64,000 nucleotides of DNA from Guadua angustifolia (Eukaryota; Streptophyta; Magnoliopsida; Poales; Poaceae), in assembly GCA_036346375.1 (NCBI GenBank), contig CM070500.1, positions 80,580,437-80,644,436 of the forward strand. The letters are read 5' to 3'. Below are positions 22,668 through 34,937 of this stretch, piece by piece (the first letter of the stretch is position 1; every line of letters begins with the position of its first letter). A program made the translations under genes and the position numbers. The notes beneath the pieces are model-generated. The model saw nothing but the letters and a program-made list of their open reading frames with translations. It did not search any database and had not been told where the DNA came from.

Positions 22668-25600
22668 TGTAATACCGCAAAAAAAATGTGTGGCTGAAAT
22701 CTCTCTCTCTCTCTCTCTTCAAATGTGTGGCTGAAATTTCTTGGTGGAGTCTCATTTTTCCCCCCAGCCAACTCCCCTGGCGCCTTGCTCTCTGGTGATT
22801 TCTCCCTGGCTGCTGGCCTCCTACAGCCCTGGCGATTTCCTCCCTGGCCGGCACCACTTCTTCCTGCACTCACTGGCGCCCTCCAGCAGAAGAAGACGCA
22901 AGAAGAAGGAGCAACCACAACAACAAGAAGCAACAAATGGTCGGTGCTCCTCTCCTGGCGTGGCCCCTCCAGGCGCCCTGCTCCGGCCAGCCTCCGGCCA
23001 GCTCCGGCGACCCCCTCTTCTCCGGCCAGCATCCCCCCATCTCCCTTCTTCCTCCCTGGTGATGCTTGGAGGTATTTTAGCTTGGCTTGGTTTTGTGCAT
23101 GCATGGTGTTTGTGTTAATGCCTAGCTAGGGTTTAGGGTGTGGTTGAGTGGCTGGGTTAGGGTTCTTGCCATGGAGTCTTATTGGTTGATTAGTTGTATG
23201 TGGAATGGTTTAGAGGTGGAACCCTAAAAGCCGTGCAGTTTGTTTTCGAGCAGATTCTTGTGCCTTGTTGTAGCGTGAAATTGTTAATTTTGCAAGCATT
23301 TACTGGGGGTTTGGCTATAACGAAAGTTGTATATAATTGAATTACCTTTCAACAGAGACTGAAATCATCAAGTTTTGTTCAGCCATTTAAAAGTTATGGC
23401 TATTTTACCGAGTGCTGTCCAATTTTTGTCGCGATTGGTTCAGTCTGTGTTCTTCTACAGATTAGAGCATCGTAGAGGCCGAATTAGACTTTTTCATTGC
23501 TTAGAAAAAGTTAGGATTTTTCGAGTATATTGAGAAAATGTATTAGTTTATGTGATTTGGAGTTGTAGAACTCATGTTATGCTTATTTTGGTGTATGCTG
23601 TCCAGATCGAGTTAATTTTGCATTTGTCTGCTGTTCGTCGCAAAACTGAGATTAATCGGTGCTTTTCCCGATCGGTCGGCTGTAGAAGAAGTTGTAGAGT
23701 TGTCTCTTGCGATCGTTTAAAACCCGGGTTCATCCTTTTTGGAGTAGCCGTTTGGAAGTTACGGCATTTTCAATGCCGGCTGTCCAGATTTGCATTTAAG
23801 TGGTTATGAGGGATGTTTTGGTTTCGATTGTAGATGTCAATATGTAGAGTTGTTTCTTCTGTCGCTTGTACCGAGTGTGTATGAATTTGAGTTGGATGAA
23901 TATTGTTTTATTTGCAGGGAAGGTTCTGTCGGGACTGGCCTCAACCACATGCCACTCCATTCTTTCGTCGGTAAAGGCAAGTGCATTGTATCAGTTGTGG
24001 CTTAGGTGGCCACTAGGTTTTACAATAATACAGTTATTCATGTATTGCTTTAGTATTGTCATGTTTGATTTTGCATGCGATATGATGAATGAGAATGGTT
24101 AATTGGTTATGCTTTTATTTAAAACGAGTTCATATGCAAGTGTAACCCGTATATCTCTTATACGGTATCTAGTTGATTACTTGCATTATGTATATGCTTA
24201 CGCTATGGATTTCATTTGTGTTTATAAGCACGTCTAGTAAGGTAATTGTCTTTTGATGAAAAGGATAAGTAATCTGATACAAGTGCATCGTTGTTTGAAC
24301 GTGTTATGATTTGTTTGATAAACTTTATATGACATGCCATCATGAAATTATGCTGCATCCCTGGATTGATTGTTATGTGCGATGTTTAATGAATTTCGTC
24401 TAGATGCCGTGATGACATCTGGCTAAATTTTACTTTCATTTTCCGGTTCACTAGTTTGGTAGGCTAGTGCGAATACTGAAAGTATGGGATTGGATTGCGA
24501 AAATGATTTGATTTATGATCAAAATTGATGGAATTAGTAATTACTCGAGAATTGGTGATGTGAGTATGATTATGAGCGTTGAGACTGTGATTTTGAGTGA
24601 TGAGAATGTGATTATGAGCGTTGAGAATGTGATTATCGGCGTTGAGGATGTGATTAGGAGTGTTGAGAATGTGAATGGAAATTTCTAGATGTGAGAAGTG
24701 GCTGATGTTTATGTATTTGGCTATGGTTATGCAAATGTGAGAAATGAATGTAGTTCGCAAATTTGTTTATGTCATTTGCATTTGTGCTTTCATGATGGAA
24801 GAGGCGACCCATTCTGATGCAGGCCTCTGTGCTCACATGTAGTGAGTACGAAAGTCCTACCTCGTAGTCCCGTATACGTGGTTGTATGGGAGCGAGTCAG
24901 TAAGAGTAGGCACCCTCCACCATGGGGTGGAAGGGGAATGAGAGGGGTCACACCGACGGGTGTGCACTCGGCCATACCGATATGTGCTAAAAGAGGAAAT
25001 GAGACATGCATGATGCATCATATGCATGAGTATTGTGAAATGAAATGAGCATATACACATGCAAGCATATTTGCATTTGCATTGCATTGACTATGAGGAA
25101 TCATGTTTAATGAGTTGATTGTGATGTATGGGTATGAGATTCTTCTTTTGTATGGCGTATGTGCATCTGTATTGCATTGACGAAGATGAATCATGTTTAA
25201 TGAGTTGATTGTGATGTATGGGTATGAGATTCTTCTTTTGTATGGCGTATGTGCATCTGTATTGCATTGACGAAGATGAATCATGTTTAATGAGTTGATT
25301 GTGATGTATGGATATGAGAATCTTCTTTTGTATGTTTTGTGCACTTGAGCATGAAAGCATAAACGCATTCCATTGCATTGTGTGTTGCAATTGATAAATG
25401 GGATTGATGAGAATGGGAAGAACAGGTTAAGGATTAAGGCGTGGACAAATCCAGAAATGTTTATTAAGACAGGGATAAGATTTAGTTATGTTTTCGAGCT
25501 GGTTGTGGTAAGTGGAGTTAGTTATTGCTTCTTTTACTGGTTGATTTCCTTTTAGTAATGGCTATATTAAATTCTAGAGTAAAAGTAATTTAGTTGAATT

Positions 25601-26014
25601 CATTACTTTTTATTATTGTTGCACTTTGCTGAGTCTTGGACTCACGCTTGTTTACTTCCTGTTCTAGGTACCTTGAAGCTGTCTCGCCGGGATGGGAGTA
25701 GAGCACGTGCATGACTTCGGTCACCAACAACCCAGTTTATTGTTTCGTTAAAATGGTTGTAATAAATGCGATTGTATTGTGTTGATCGGTGTTGCGTAGT
25801 TGGTTAATTGCCGATTGAAAATGTAATTGATTATCTAAGGATGTCCTCTGGCCTAGATAGGTCATGCCGAAATTTTGTAAATTTCGGTGACTTAGTTTTA
25901 AGCCGGTTAAAGAGTTTAGAGATTAAATTCAGTTTCAATCTTTTTGTAGAGGTGTCGTTTGTTATTTAGGCTTTTTGGTAGCATTCGCGGTGCGTTTGGC
26001 GCCGGGGTGTTACA
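22668..26014 (+). repeat. 3' LTR of element B (complete)
   Basis: 3,347 bp, TGTAATACCGCAAAA to GGGGTGTTACA. Landmarks in order are a CT tract, a GC-rich leader (22760-23060), AAAGGCAAGT (23974-23982), a three-copy 90 bp repeat (TCATGTTTAATGAGTTGATT at 25101, 25191 and 25281), the stem-loop TGAGTCTTGGACTCA (25630-25644) and TTCTAG/GTACC (25662-25672). Confidence 0.9.
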
Positions 26015-26272
26015 GTAATTAATGTGATTGTAAATTGTTGTTCATCGTAATGAGATTTCTTAAATTCTGATGGGTGTGTGATTGTTTAACTAAGGACCTA
26101 CTAGGATGATATCATAACTGCTGCTATTCTTTTGTCTGCTGAGTGGATGTCCTCTGTTCTAGAGAGGTCATGCCAAAATTTTGTAAATTTCGGTGGCTTA
26201 GTTTCTAAGCCGGTCTTAATAGTTTAGAGGGTTAGTAGCATCCGTGGCGCGTATGGGCTCCAGGGTGTTACA
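26015..26272 (+). repeat. End of element A's 3' LTR
   Basis: It resumes after B with the duplicated GTAAT and is colinear with 3780-4048. It ends CCAGGGTGTTACA at 26272. Confidence 0.85.
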
Positions 26273-26515
26273 TCGATCACCGTATGAAGATATTTTCAAG
26301 GATTGTTTAGACCAGCAACATCATAAAAATATTCTATTGGGTGTCCACCTCCCAATCATCATAGTGCAGCATTCCATCAAAATTCCTCGCCTCCTTGGCG
26401 TTATTACTCTGATCCTTTTCCTTTCACTAGGAGGATCCACCCTCATCAACATTTTTGTCCACAATGATACGGCGTGCGGCACCATATTTGGTTGCTAATT
26501 TGCCACAAGCATGGA
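26273..26515 (+). pseudogene. Fragment of an EMF1/HAP8-like last exon (duplicate 1)
   Basis: Nucleotide similarity to 57491-57745 of the intact gene starts directly at the end of element A (TCGATCACCGTATGAAGATA against TCGATCACCATATGAAGATA). It continues through GTGTCCACCTCCCAATCAT and GTGCAGCATTCCATCA. The first frame reads RSPYEDIFKDCLDQQHHKN, against RSPYEDRFRDCSDSQPHQN in the gene. A frameshift follows: the next residues (VQHSIKIPRLLGVITLIL) match the gene only in another frame. It is dead as a coding sequence. The upstream part should lie left of element A, outside the window. Confidence 0.85.
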
Positions 26516-27931
26516 ATGATATTTGATTTCAAGGATGAAGCAAAATAGTTAAGTCAATTTCTGATTACAGATTTTAATTAAGCTATAGGTTATGAACTTA
26601 CCTCCTCCTAATTTTAGATTTTGGGCTAACCAACTAGAAACAAACCGAATCGGCCATGACAACTAACTAATGATGCTTACTCTCCTCACCTTTGGATGGA
26701 TGGAAGGCCCACTAGTTAGAAGAAAAAAACCAGAACAGAGGAGCCAAGCTACTTCCAACCGCCATGGGCAGCTCCTATGTGAGCTTGGCCAGTTGCAATG
26801 CAAGCACAGGGAAGAAGGGGCGATGACCAAAATGGAACCCTTGGGACTTCACTGATGCTATGAGTGGCAACGGCTTGAGCTAGGATAGCATGTAGTAGTG
26901 GAGCAACAACGAGGAGCGATAGCTCTGGTTGGAGCGTGTGTGTGTGGGGGGGGTCAACTCAGTTGAGGATATGCTAAATTGATTTGTGGGTTTTAGTTTG
27001 GTGGAGGATGGAGTTGCATGCTTCTTACCAACTCAATTGGAAAATGGTGCAAGGAGCAAAGAGCTCGGTCGGCTTTATAGGCTAAGGCAGTGAGGCTGGC
27101 AGGTGGACCCCACATGGCCATGATGGAGAGAGAGGTGGGGTTCAACCCCCTGTATAGTGATGGAACCTGCATTAAATGGCCTATCAAATTATCTCTAAAA
27201 TTTTTAGTAATTTTTATATGAAGTCATAGGATAGTTTTGGACACCTTATAAACTTTTAGATTAAAAAGGTATTGTGAATAAATTATAAAAATTCTGATAT
27301 TTCAAATTATTGATTTTCTCCTTCTCAGTTCAAAATTTTTGTGAGGTTCAAAAATTTGTTCAAAACTTTTGAAACTTTTCTTGGGAGTTCATATATAAGG
27401 GCTTAAGAATTTTACTGTAAAATTTTGAGGATATGTACCCTTGTATTTATTTTATAAAAATTTTGAAACTGTATTTTTCCAAGGTTTTGGTTTTTGAATT
27501 TTTAACAAAATTAAATAATGTTTATTACTTTTTAAAATTTTACTCTAGGACACTATAGTACTTTATATGATGTGGTAAAATTTTTAGATGAAGAAAAGGT
27601 CAGTACATTTTAATTAATTCAGATAAGTTTACTATTGCTAGTCAAAATTACTGTTTTAAAACTCTTATCCATATTAAATGCATTCATACCTCCTTGGAGT
27701 TTTGCAAGAGATTTCTAATGATGTCCTTATATTTAAATATAATTTTTATAGATTCTATTATTAGGTAATTTCTTTTCCATAGTTTATAATTCAATAATCA
27801 AGTGCTAAAAATAATTTTCTAAAGACCAAAAATTCAAGAAAAATATAGAATATATGGAAATTCAGATTAAAATATTACTTCTAATTTAACTTTATATTTT
27901 ATCTATTTATGTATTTTTCTAGGATGTGACA
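26516..27931 (-). mobile_element. Minus-strand F-like LTR fragment
   Basis: Read on the minus strand, it starts at 27931 with TGTCACATCCTAGAAAAATA, like the F family's TGTAACATCCTGAAAAATAT. It runs through an AT-rich stretch to a TATAAAG box (about 27075) and a leader-like region. The left end is not sharply defined. It separates two pieces of the gene-derived sequence. Confidence 0.5.
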
Positions 27932-28043
27932 ACAATGATACAACGTGCCACACCATCTTCAATTGCCAATTTGCTACATGCGTGGTGACTATTTTGGCCA
28001 CAAGCATGGCAACCATTTTCTGCCACAAGTGCGCCAATTGTTT
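27932..28043 (+). pseudogene. Second short piece of the EMF1/HAP8-like exon
   Basis: ACAATGATACAACGTGCCAC and CATCTTCAATTGCCAATTTG resemble 57690-57735 of the gene (ACAACATGCGACATCTTCAG, TTTCCAATCTGCC). They also resemble 26458-26510, which carries the same segment. GCCACAAGCATGG recurs near 26500 and 27995, so the exon piece is partly duplicated on both sides of the minus-strand LTR. Confidence 0.6.
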
Positions 28044-28900
28044 TTGTAACATCCAAAAAATACAAATAAAATAAAAATAAGTATATTGAATTTGAATATG
28101 ATTATTTTTAGTGTTCTTAATATTATTGGTTTTTATTTGGATTTTCCTGGATTTGTGCATTGTGTGAAAAATCAAATAAAGATAATTAATGAATGGATAA
28201 AGGTAAAAAGATAAAAAGGTAAAAGTAAAATCTTGAAAAATTTATATAAAAATCTTCAGCACTTAGGTAAATCATTTCAGCTGATAAATAAATTTCTAAA
28301 ACAAAGAATGATGGAATGACAATTGAAAGGACATCTCTTTTGACTACAAACAGTACATGAATAGAATTAATATAAAATATTAGAAACTTATCTGGACTGT
28401 GAAAATTACTAGAGTCCTTAATACATTAGTTATCCTTGTTATAAGTTTCAAAAATTTATAATGTCATTTAAAGCCTTTTAAAATCCAAAACCAGAAACCC
28501 TAAAAATCTAAGGGCCTGTTTGGTAGAGCTCCAAATCCTAGCTTTACTTGAGATCTGAAACTTGTAGGCTAAAATAAAGTGAATTAAGTTTATATTTTTG
28601 GTCTAAAATGTAAACAAGATGATCCATCTAAACACTCTTAATGTACTCACAGCTCCAGCTCCACGGATCTGGTGGAGCTAGGAATACCCAACTCCACTAG
28701 ATCCACAGATCTGGTGGAGCTGGAGCTCTACCAAACACAGCCTAAAAATTAGAATGTTAGAATTTTTATAAAATAAATATATAAGATATTGACTTGAATT
28801 TTTTACATAAATTGCAAAAATGGAAATCTAATGTGCATTCAGTACTAGTCCCTGGATCAATAGCTAGTACACACATTTACAACAATTGGAATCACAACCT
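28044..28900 (+). mobile_element. 5' part of an F-family LTR
   Basis: It starts TGTAACATCCAAAAAATAC and then follows the AT-rich F pattern also present from about 34938 and from 41437, for example TTTTATTTGGATTTTCCTGG and GAAAAATCAAATAAA. A Tourist-like MITE is inserted at 28512. The F sequence gives way to inverted E sequence near 28900. Confidence 0.55.
28512..28742. mobile_element. Tourist-like (PIF/Harbinger) MITE
   Basis: 231 bp with terminal inverted repeats GGGCCTGTTTGGTAGAGCTC and GAGCTCTACCAAACACAGCC. It is flanked by the 3 bp duplication TAA (28509-28511 and 28743-28745). There is no coding capacity. The internal motif GATCTGGTGGAGCT occurs twice. Confidence 0.85.
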
Positions 28901-31681
28901 TTCATTATAATATTAATGTGGAAGCTAATTATACAATGTATTCATGCAAATCATAGTAAATAATCATATCACAGGAGAAGCAAAGTCTTGTAGTGTGCCC
29001 ATCCAACCCTCAGGCAACTGGCAATGCATAAATCCCTAGAAAGATCGCTTCAATGATATTCCCGCAATCTGCGATGAAAAGAAATAATCTTCGGTGCTTC
29101 GCTATCTTTTCCACCTAAAAACAACGAAATAAGCAAGGTTGAGAACTTTCGTACTCGGCAAGACTTAAGGTGTTATTTGCAAATCAATAGTGCAAGTTAT
29201 ATCAGAGGAGGCTTCTCAATTAATTTTGCATAAAGCAGAATTTATTTTGTAAATCAAATTGCAATTTCTCAAACGAAATTTGTAAGAGCAAGTTTGTTGT
29301 TAAGAAAAATAGTAAAGCATAAGTAATACTCATAGTCCATTGAGTATTGAATAATCTAATAATCAAATCCATAATCAAATCATGCCATAACTATTCCTTG
29401 CCAACATGTGGCAATCCGTTCATTCGATAATCCAAATCATGAAATCCAATAATGTCAGTCCATTGACATAAAGACATAATCATTCATCCAATAATCTAAA
29501 TATGAAATCCAACAATATAATGTCGGTCTGTTGACATAAAGTAACAATTTTAAAAACAAGTTTCAAACCAAAACCCATTTTTTTTGAAAAAAAATACCAA
29601 AATCTAACATTGGAATGACTTCACCAAGTTCCCATGACCGCGAGCGCGGCTAATTGATTAGATTTATACTCTGCAGAGGTGTACAGCTTTACCCACAAGG
29701 AATGATCAACTCTTTGTGCAGCGCAATTAGCACACTTCCTTTGGTGTGCCGCAGAGCGATCATACAGAACTGTTACATTACTTAAACATGACTTTACACC
29801 AGCCTAGTGACGTTAACTCTTGCTACGGAGAAGAAACAAGAATGGCAGACATACCCTGTCGTTTGAAATGGTAATATTAGCATTACCCCTACAATAAAGG
29901 TTTTTTCCCATAACAAGGCATACACCGTTGCATTGGTAAGTAGAAACCCCTATAAGTAGACCTAGAAAGGAATGCTTGTGCAATCTTCCGCCTTCCAAAA
30001 TGCAAAGCCATATCTAAATAACTTAATAGGTTAAGGCTGCCCCATAACAGCACTTGTGGTTACACGAATTTCTTAGATCAATAGTGTCCCATTGTCTGGT
30101 CCTTAATCTGACATGGCAACACTTCTCCCTACACTACGTACAAGAACAACCCTTGTACAACCGGCTATTGCCAATAATTACCCACATCAAAACTATAGTT
30201 TTATTTTGAATATTTAGCCAAAAATACAATCAATCAATATCATGTCATAACCAAAAAATCGCATATACCTAAATTGACATTATGTATTGTCTAACCTTAT
30301 TCTATGGTTATCAAGGTTCTCATGTCAATATTGATTAAGGAAGTTCCATGAGACAACGGTATATCTGACAGTACCATAAAATAGCAGATTTATAGAAAAT
30401 AAACACATGCATAAACCCATTTGATAAATAAAAGGAAAATTTAATACTGGGATCAATATGATCAAAGGGGTGTTTGCCTTGCTTATTTGTCGTTTATGAC
30501 GATGTCATGGTCATAGTTGATGGTGTCAACGATGGAGTTAGTGACGTCGAGTTCTACACGTCGTTCAACGGGAAAAATAGCAAATAGCAAACTTTAATAA
30601 GGGCAAAAGAAGACAGATAGTAAATCAAATAAAGACTTACTATAGAAAGCAGGTGTGTTTTAGGTTTGGATTGAATGATTTCTTATTCTCATGTTTCAGT
30701 CAATTAAGTGTACACATTCATGCTTGTTTTCAGCTTGAGCGATGCATGGTTTCTTTTATGTATTATCTATTCTTATCTTACGAATTCAAGAAGCTAAAAT
30801 TATGTATTCTTATATCTATAATATCAAATTCAAGATGCAAAAATTATTTGGATTAATATAATTAAACATTAGTTATAGGTTTCATAAACTCAACTATGCA
30901 TATAATTTGTTTCTGGTAACCTTATCACTAGGGTATTGTACTAACAGGATTTAGATGCAAAACAAGTTGAAATAAGAATATTTTTAGATTATGGTAGATC
31001 ATATCCTAAAGATAATTTCTAGGCTATTCTTTACACAATTTGTATTTGGACAAGATATTTTGCGAGCTGCTGAAAAGGCTTAAGAGATCACAATAGTTTA
31101 TGTATGAATAGTACTTATTCTTTGATTGATTTTATATAGAATTACTTTCGTATAAATTAGATCTATTGATTCAGGCTACTAGTCTCATTTTCACAGCATT
31201 TGAGAAGGTTCTGGTGATACAAATATCATAACCATTGATTTCTAATTTATAATTTAAGTTCGTTTATTTTTGGTCCAAGCTCAGGAGCTCCTGGCAATGG
31301 CGATTCACAGAGAATACTTGAGGTTTCGGACAAGGCTGGTATAGGGGAGTAGAAGAGGAGGCAGTGTGACCTCAAAGCAGCTCTTGGGTGCTATTTATAG
31401 CTAAGGAGACGAAGGTTGAGCCCAGCATCAATTGAGCTCTTCACCGGTTTCTTGTGGAACGATAAGGAAGAATGATGGTGCTGCAGCACAAAACGCGGAG
31501 GCGGTGGCCGCGTGAAGGAGATGGGATAAGGCCAGTGCTTTGGTGGCATGAGCTATAGGCCAGATGATGTAGCTACAGCAGCAGGCGTGAGGATTTCGCT
31601 CGGAGACGCTAGTAGCGGGAGGAAGAAGAAGACAGGGCGCACCGGCTGGCAAGTGGGCCTAGACAGAAGTTGGGACTCATG
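28901..31681 (-). mobile_element. Inverted E-family LTR (minus strand)
   Basis: It is the reverse complement of parts of the E LTR at 31682-34935. Corresponding landmarks are the ACTCTGCAGAGGTGTACAG and GGTGTGCC region (29670-29750, against 34080-34195) and the sequence near 29160-29200 matching about 34450-34560. On the minus strand a TATAAATAGC box lies near 31396, and a degenerate AAGGCAAAC donor lies at 30472-30480. The 5' end (right side) and 3' end are both incomplete. Confidence 0.55.
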
Positions 31682-34600
31682 TAACATCCTAAAAATTTGG
31701 AACAGTAAAAGTTTGTAACATTCCAAATTTGAGCTTCTTGAGAGTTTGAATTTCAAAAGGAACTAGTTGCATTTTATTCGAATTAATTCCATCTTAAATT
31801 GAATTTTCCAAAAAACAAAAGGATTTAATTTGACTAATCTATACCTCAAATTAAAGTTTTTCTACTTTGTTAGGGTTCCTTGTGCTTCATGGATTTTTTT
31901 CTGTATTTTTGGAGATTTTTATGAATTTATTTGCTATTTATTTGAATTTATTGGAGTTTATTCGAATTTCTGGCTTTTTCTTTAATTCGGATTTGTTTTT
32001 CTTTTTCCTCTTGGGCCGAATTCCCTCGCTCGGCCCATCTCTGTTCATTCTCTTTTGGTCCGCTTCACCGCTCCCCCAGCCCGCACCAATTCATTTCCCT
32101 ACCGGCCCATCTCCTGTGTACCCATCTCAATCCCACTGAAACCCTAGCTCACACCTCTATCCACCGTTGGATCTTTATCTAGCGGCTGACAATTGTCCAC
32201 GCAGCCGAGCTCGGCGGGCCGTTGGATTGTTGCCCCGTGTGCGGCTTGATCCCGCCACGTCACCTCTCAACCGAAAACCCTAACTCGCGCCTCGCCGTTG
32301 GATCTCGATCCAACGACTATGCCTTGTCCCGCGTTTTGCACCGCCCGATCGTTGCCGCATGTGTGGTCGAGATAATGCCACGTCGCTCCGCACGCCGCCG
32401 CCGCCAGTGCAAACCCTAACCGCTGCCGCCCTTGGCTTCCGTGCTTTTTCTCGCCTCCCGAGGCTATAAAAGCTTGCGCTGCACCCCTCCCGAGTTTCGC
32501 CGCGTCGCGCCGCCCACGTTGCCCCACTTCTCGTCGTCTGGGACGCCGCCGTTGGCTCCCACGCCCTTGCCGAAGTTCCGTCATCTCCTGAGAACTTTCG
32601 CCGCCGATTACCCCCTCTCCAGTGAGTCTCCACCGTAGTTTTGGCACCGTTGATTTTGCCTCGCTGTTCTCTCTCTAACCCACTCAAACCCGTGCCCGAT
32701 TCACCGCTTATCCATTGGTTGCCATGTCTTCTTCTCCAGCCCCAGTGGGATTGCGCCGCCGCCTCGCTGTCGACCTGCCTCGCCGGTTCCCAGCCGTCCG
32801 ATCACTCGCCAACGCCCCGGATCGTTCCACGTCGCCGCGCCTGCACCCTCGCTCCATCGCCGTCCAATTGTTCCCCATCACCGGTAAGCCACCTAGTCAG
32901 CCGCCTCATCACCCACCGCGTGGCCGCCCCGTGGCTGCCACATCATCGCCACGTCCGCCCTAGCACGTCGCGTGGCTACCACGTCAACGGGGTCCGCCAC
33001 GCCACCCGTAAGCCGTCAGTGATCCCGGTTCATCGTGAGTCGAGCCGCTGACATGTGGACCCCACATTTCAGTAGGCATTTTCTTTTCTCTCTTCTGATT
33101 TATTCCGAAATTCCAAAATTCAGCCAATCACAGCTTGACACGTGTCAATCTCTTTTAATTTCCTGATTTTCTCTCCCGAGAAACTTCCAAAGGCCCGTTC
33201 TCCTCCGTCCGAACTCCGATTCGAGTGATTCAAATTTCTAAATTCGTCTAAATTCATGCTCTATCTACCAGTTCCTTTATTTTGATTTTTGGATTTTATT
33301 TGAATTTGTTTTATTTATTTTGTTCTCGTTTTACGTGTAGACGACGCAGTTGAAGCGCGGGCAGATTATCCGACGGAGGTAGAACCAGCGGGAGGCGTCG
33401 AAGGCAAGTCTTCCTTGAACATGTTGATCCTAAATTTTATGAAAATTTTATTTTATTTTAAACTATGCATGCTTATCATTTTGCGTAAAGTACTTTAAAT
33501 GCAGTTTTAATGCTTAGCTAAATTCCAACTTTGTTATGCCCTCATTGACCTTAATCGTGACAACCTTTGACACCCTAGGTAATATTAAATACTGAAATTG
33601 TTGATAATTAATAAGGTAGTATGGGACGGTAGAATTGCTTAGTACTGCTTAAATACTTCGGTATCTTACCATTATGGAAATTCTTTCAATCATTGTTCAA
33701 AACTAATTGTGAAATTATGGCAATTGGTATTGCTGGTATTATTTAATTGGAATAAAATGAAAATGGTTTAGACCGGGGCGGATGGATGTTTGGTGGGTGC
33801 GGGATGCACGAGATCTTGTACAGTGTTAGTTTCGCCCTAGTCAATTAAGGACCGAAGCGTGTGTTACCTTGGACCGAGCTTTACCGTACAACCACAAGTC
33901 TATATGGGTACGACCTGGTTAACCAATTTGTTCGTATCGTTATTGGCTTCGTCATTGGGTTGAATGTGGGTGTCGGATGGAGACAATCGCAAGGCACAAG
34001 AGGGGGCTTCTGTACTGGGTGGATTTAACCCTAACAGCGATGAAACCTTAGCGGGTGAAGTTGGTAGCGGTGTCATACATTGTAAAGGCATTGTCATGAT
34101 CTCTCTGCCGACACACCAAAGGAAGTGTGTTAATTGCATTGCAACAAGAGTTGATCATGTCTTGTGGGTAAAGTGTACACACTCTGCAGAGTTAAAACTA
34201 CTTGAGTAGCCGTGCCCACGGTCAAGGTCAGGCGAGGTACGCTAGCACATTGTAGATTTTATGGTTTTGGTTTTAAATGAAAATAATGTTTTGGAAAAAC
34301 CGTGAGTGGATGGAACTCTCGGGGTTTGGTTTGGCGGTTGGAGCCAATCGAGTGGTTGGAACCTATGAAATTGTTATACATCAAATTCAATTATTATTTA
34401 TTTACATTTTGTCAAATATTGCTTTATGAAATTACTATTGTTATTTCAAGTTAAATTCTGCTTTATGCAAATGAACCATATTATGCCTTCAATTGTTCAG
34501 CCTTGCATATAGTTATCATGCATTATGTTTCCAAGACTTGCGGAGTACGGTGTGTACTCACCCTTGCAACATCTAAATTTTTCCCAGAGGAGTTTGCTGA

Positions 34601-34937
34601 AGCTGAAGGTGATTATGAATTCTATGCGTGTGGATTTGATGAAGGCGATCTGGACTACTAGGGCGAGTACCCTAGTCGATTGCCTATTGGGCATATGGAT
34701 GGGCTCATATTGCTACTACTGTTTTATTTCCGCTGCTTCTTACTGAACTTAAGCCATAAGGCTTGTTTACTTGTAATAATGTGGTTACAAGCTATCTCGT
34801 TTTTGCTTAATTACTGTTATCTGCTTTGTGATATGACTGTGTTATCATCACTGTTTCCACTGTATGTGCTAGCTTTTTCTGGACTAGCACGGGTAAACAC
34901 AGAGGGTTCGGATTTGGAAATCCGGTCCCGACAAAAT
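31682..34937 (+). mobile_element. E-family LTR (plus strand)
   Basis: TGTAACATCCTAAAAATTTG at 31682 is followed 32 bp later by a second start, TGTAACATTCCAAATTTGAG (31714), as if one LTR end were inserted at another. It continues with GGGTTCCTTGTGCTTCATGG, TATAAA at 32465-32470, a GC-rich leader and CGAAGGCAAGT (33400-33409). A possible acceptor TTTTTCCCAG lies at about 34587. The right end near 34937 abuts F sequence and has no clear terminal CA repeat. No coding sequence is recognisable; proline- and arginine-rich frames at 32.2-33.05 kb are leader GC content. Confidence 0.55.

Larger units (their letters stand above)
9999..26014 (+). mobile_element. LTR retrotransposon B, same family as A, nested in A's 3' LTR
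   Basis: The element runs from TGTAATACCGCAAAA at 9999 to GGGGTGTTACA at 26014. It is flanked by a perfect 5 bp target duplication, GTAAT (9994-9998 and 26015-26019). Removing it restores A's LTR sequence, where AATGTAAT joins AATGTGATTG. The element spans 16,016 bp only because C (6.5 kb) and an E-type fragment (1.8 kb) sit inside it. No gag-pol frame is visible. It lacks its primer-binding site through a deletion in the 5' LTR. Confidence 0.9.
3635..26272 (+). mobile_element. Long-LTR retrotransposon A (non-autonomous), interrupted by D and B
   Basis: The element consists of a truncated 5' LTR, a primer-binding site, a non-coding interior, a polypurine tract at 7129-7140 and a 3' LTR starting at 7141. 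That LTR is split by element B and finishes at 26272 with CCAGGGTGTTACA. LTR ends of the TGTA.../...TGTTACA type, an initiator-Met-type primer site and LTRs over 3 kb fit the Tekay/Del lineage of Ty3/gypsy elements. The lineage is inferred, since no gag, protease, reverse transcriptase or integrase reading frame is present. The right flank after 26272 is a decayed fragment of the EMF1/HAP8-like gene, so A inserted into that duplicate. Confidence 0.75.

Noticed and set aside
32222..33051. Proline/arginine/serine-rich ORFs downstream of a TATA box
   Set aside because: They are GC-rich leader sequence of the E-family LTR. Equivalent leaders occur in the other LTR copies without keeping the frame.
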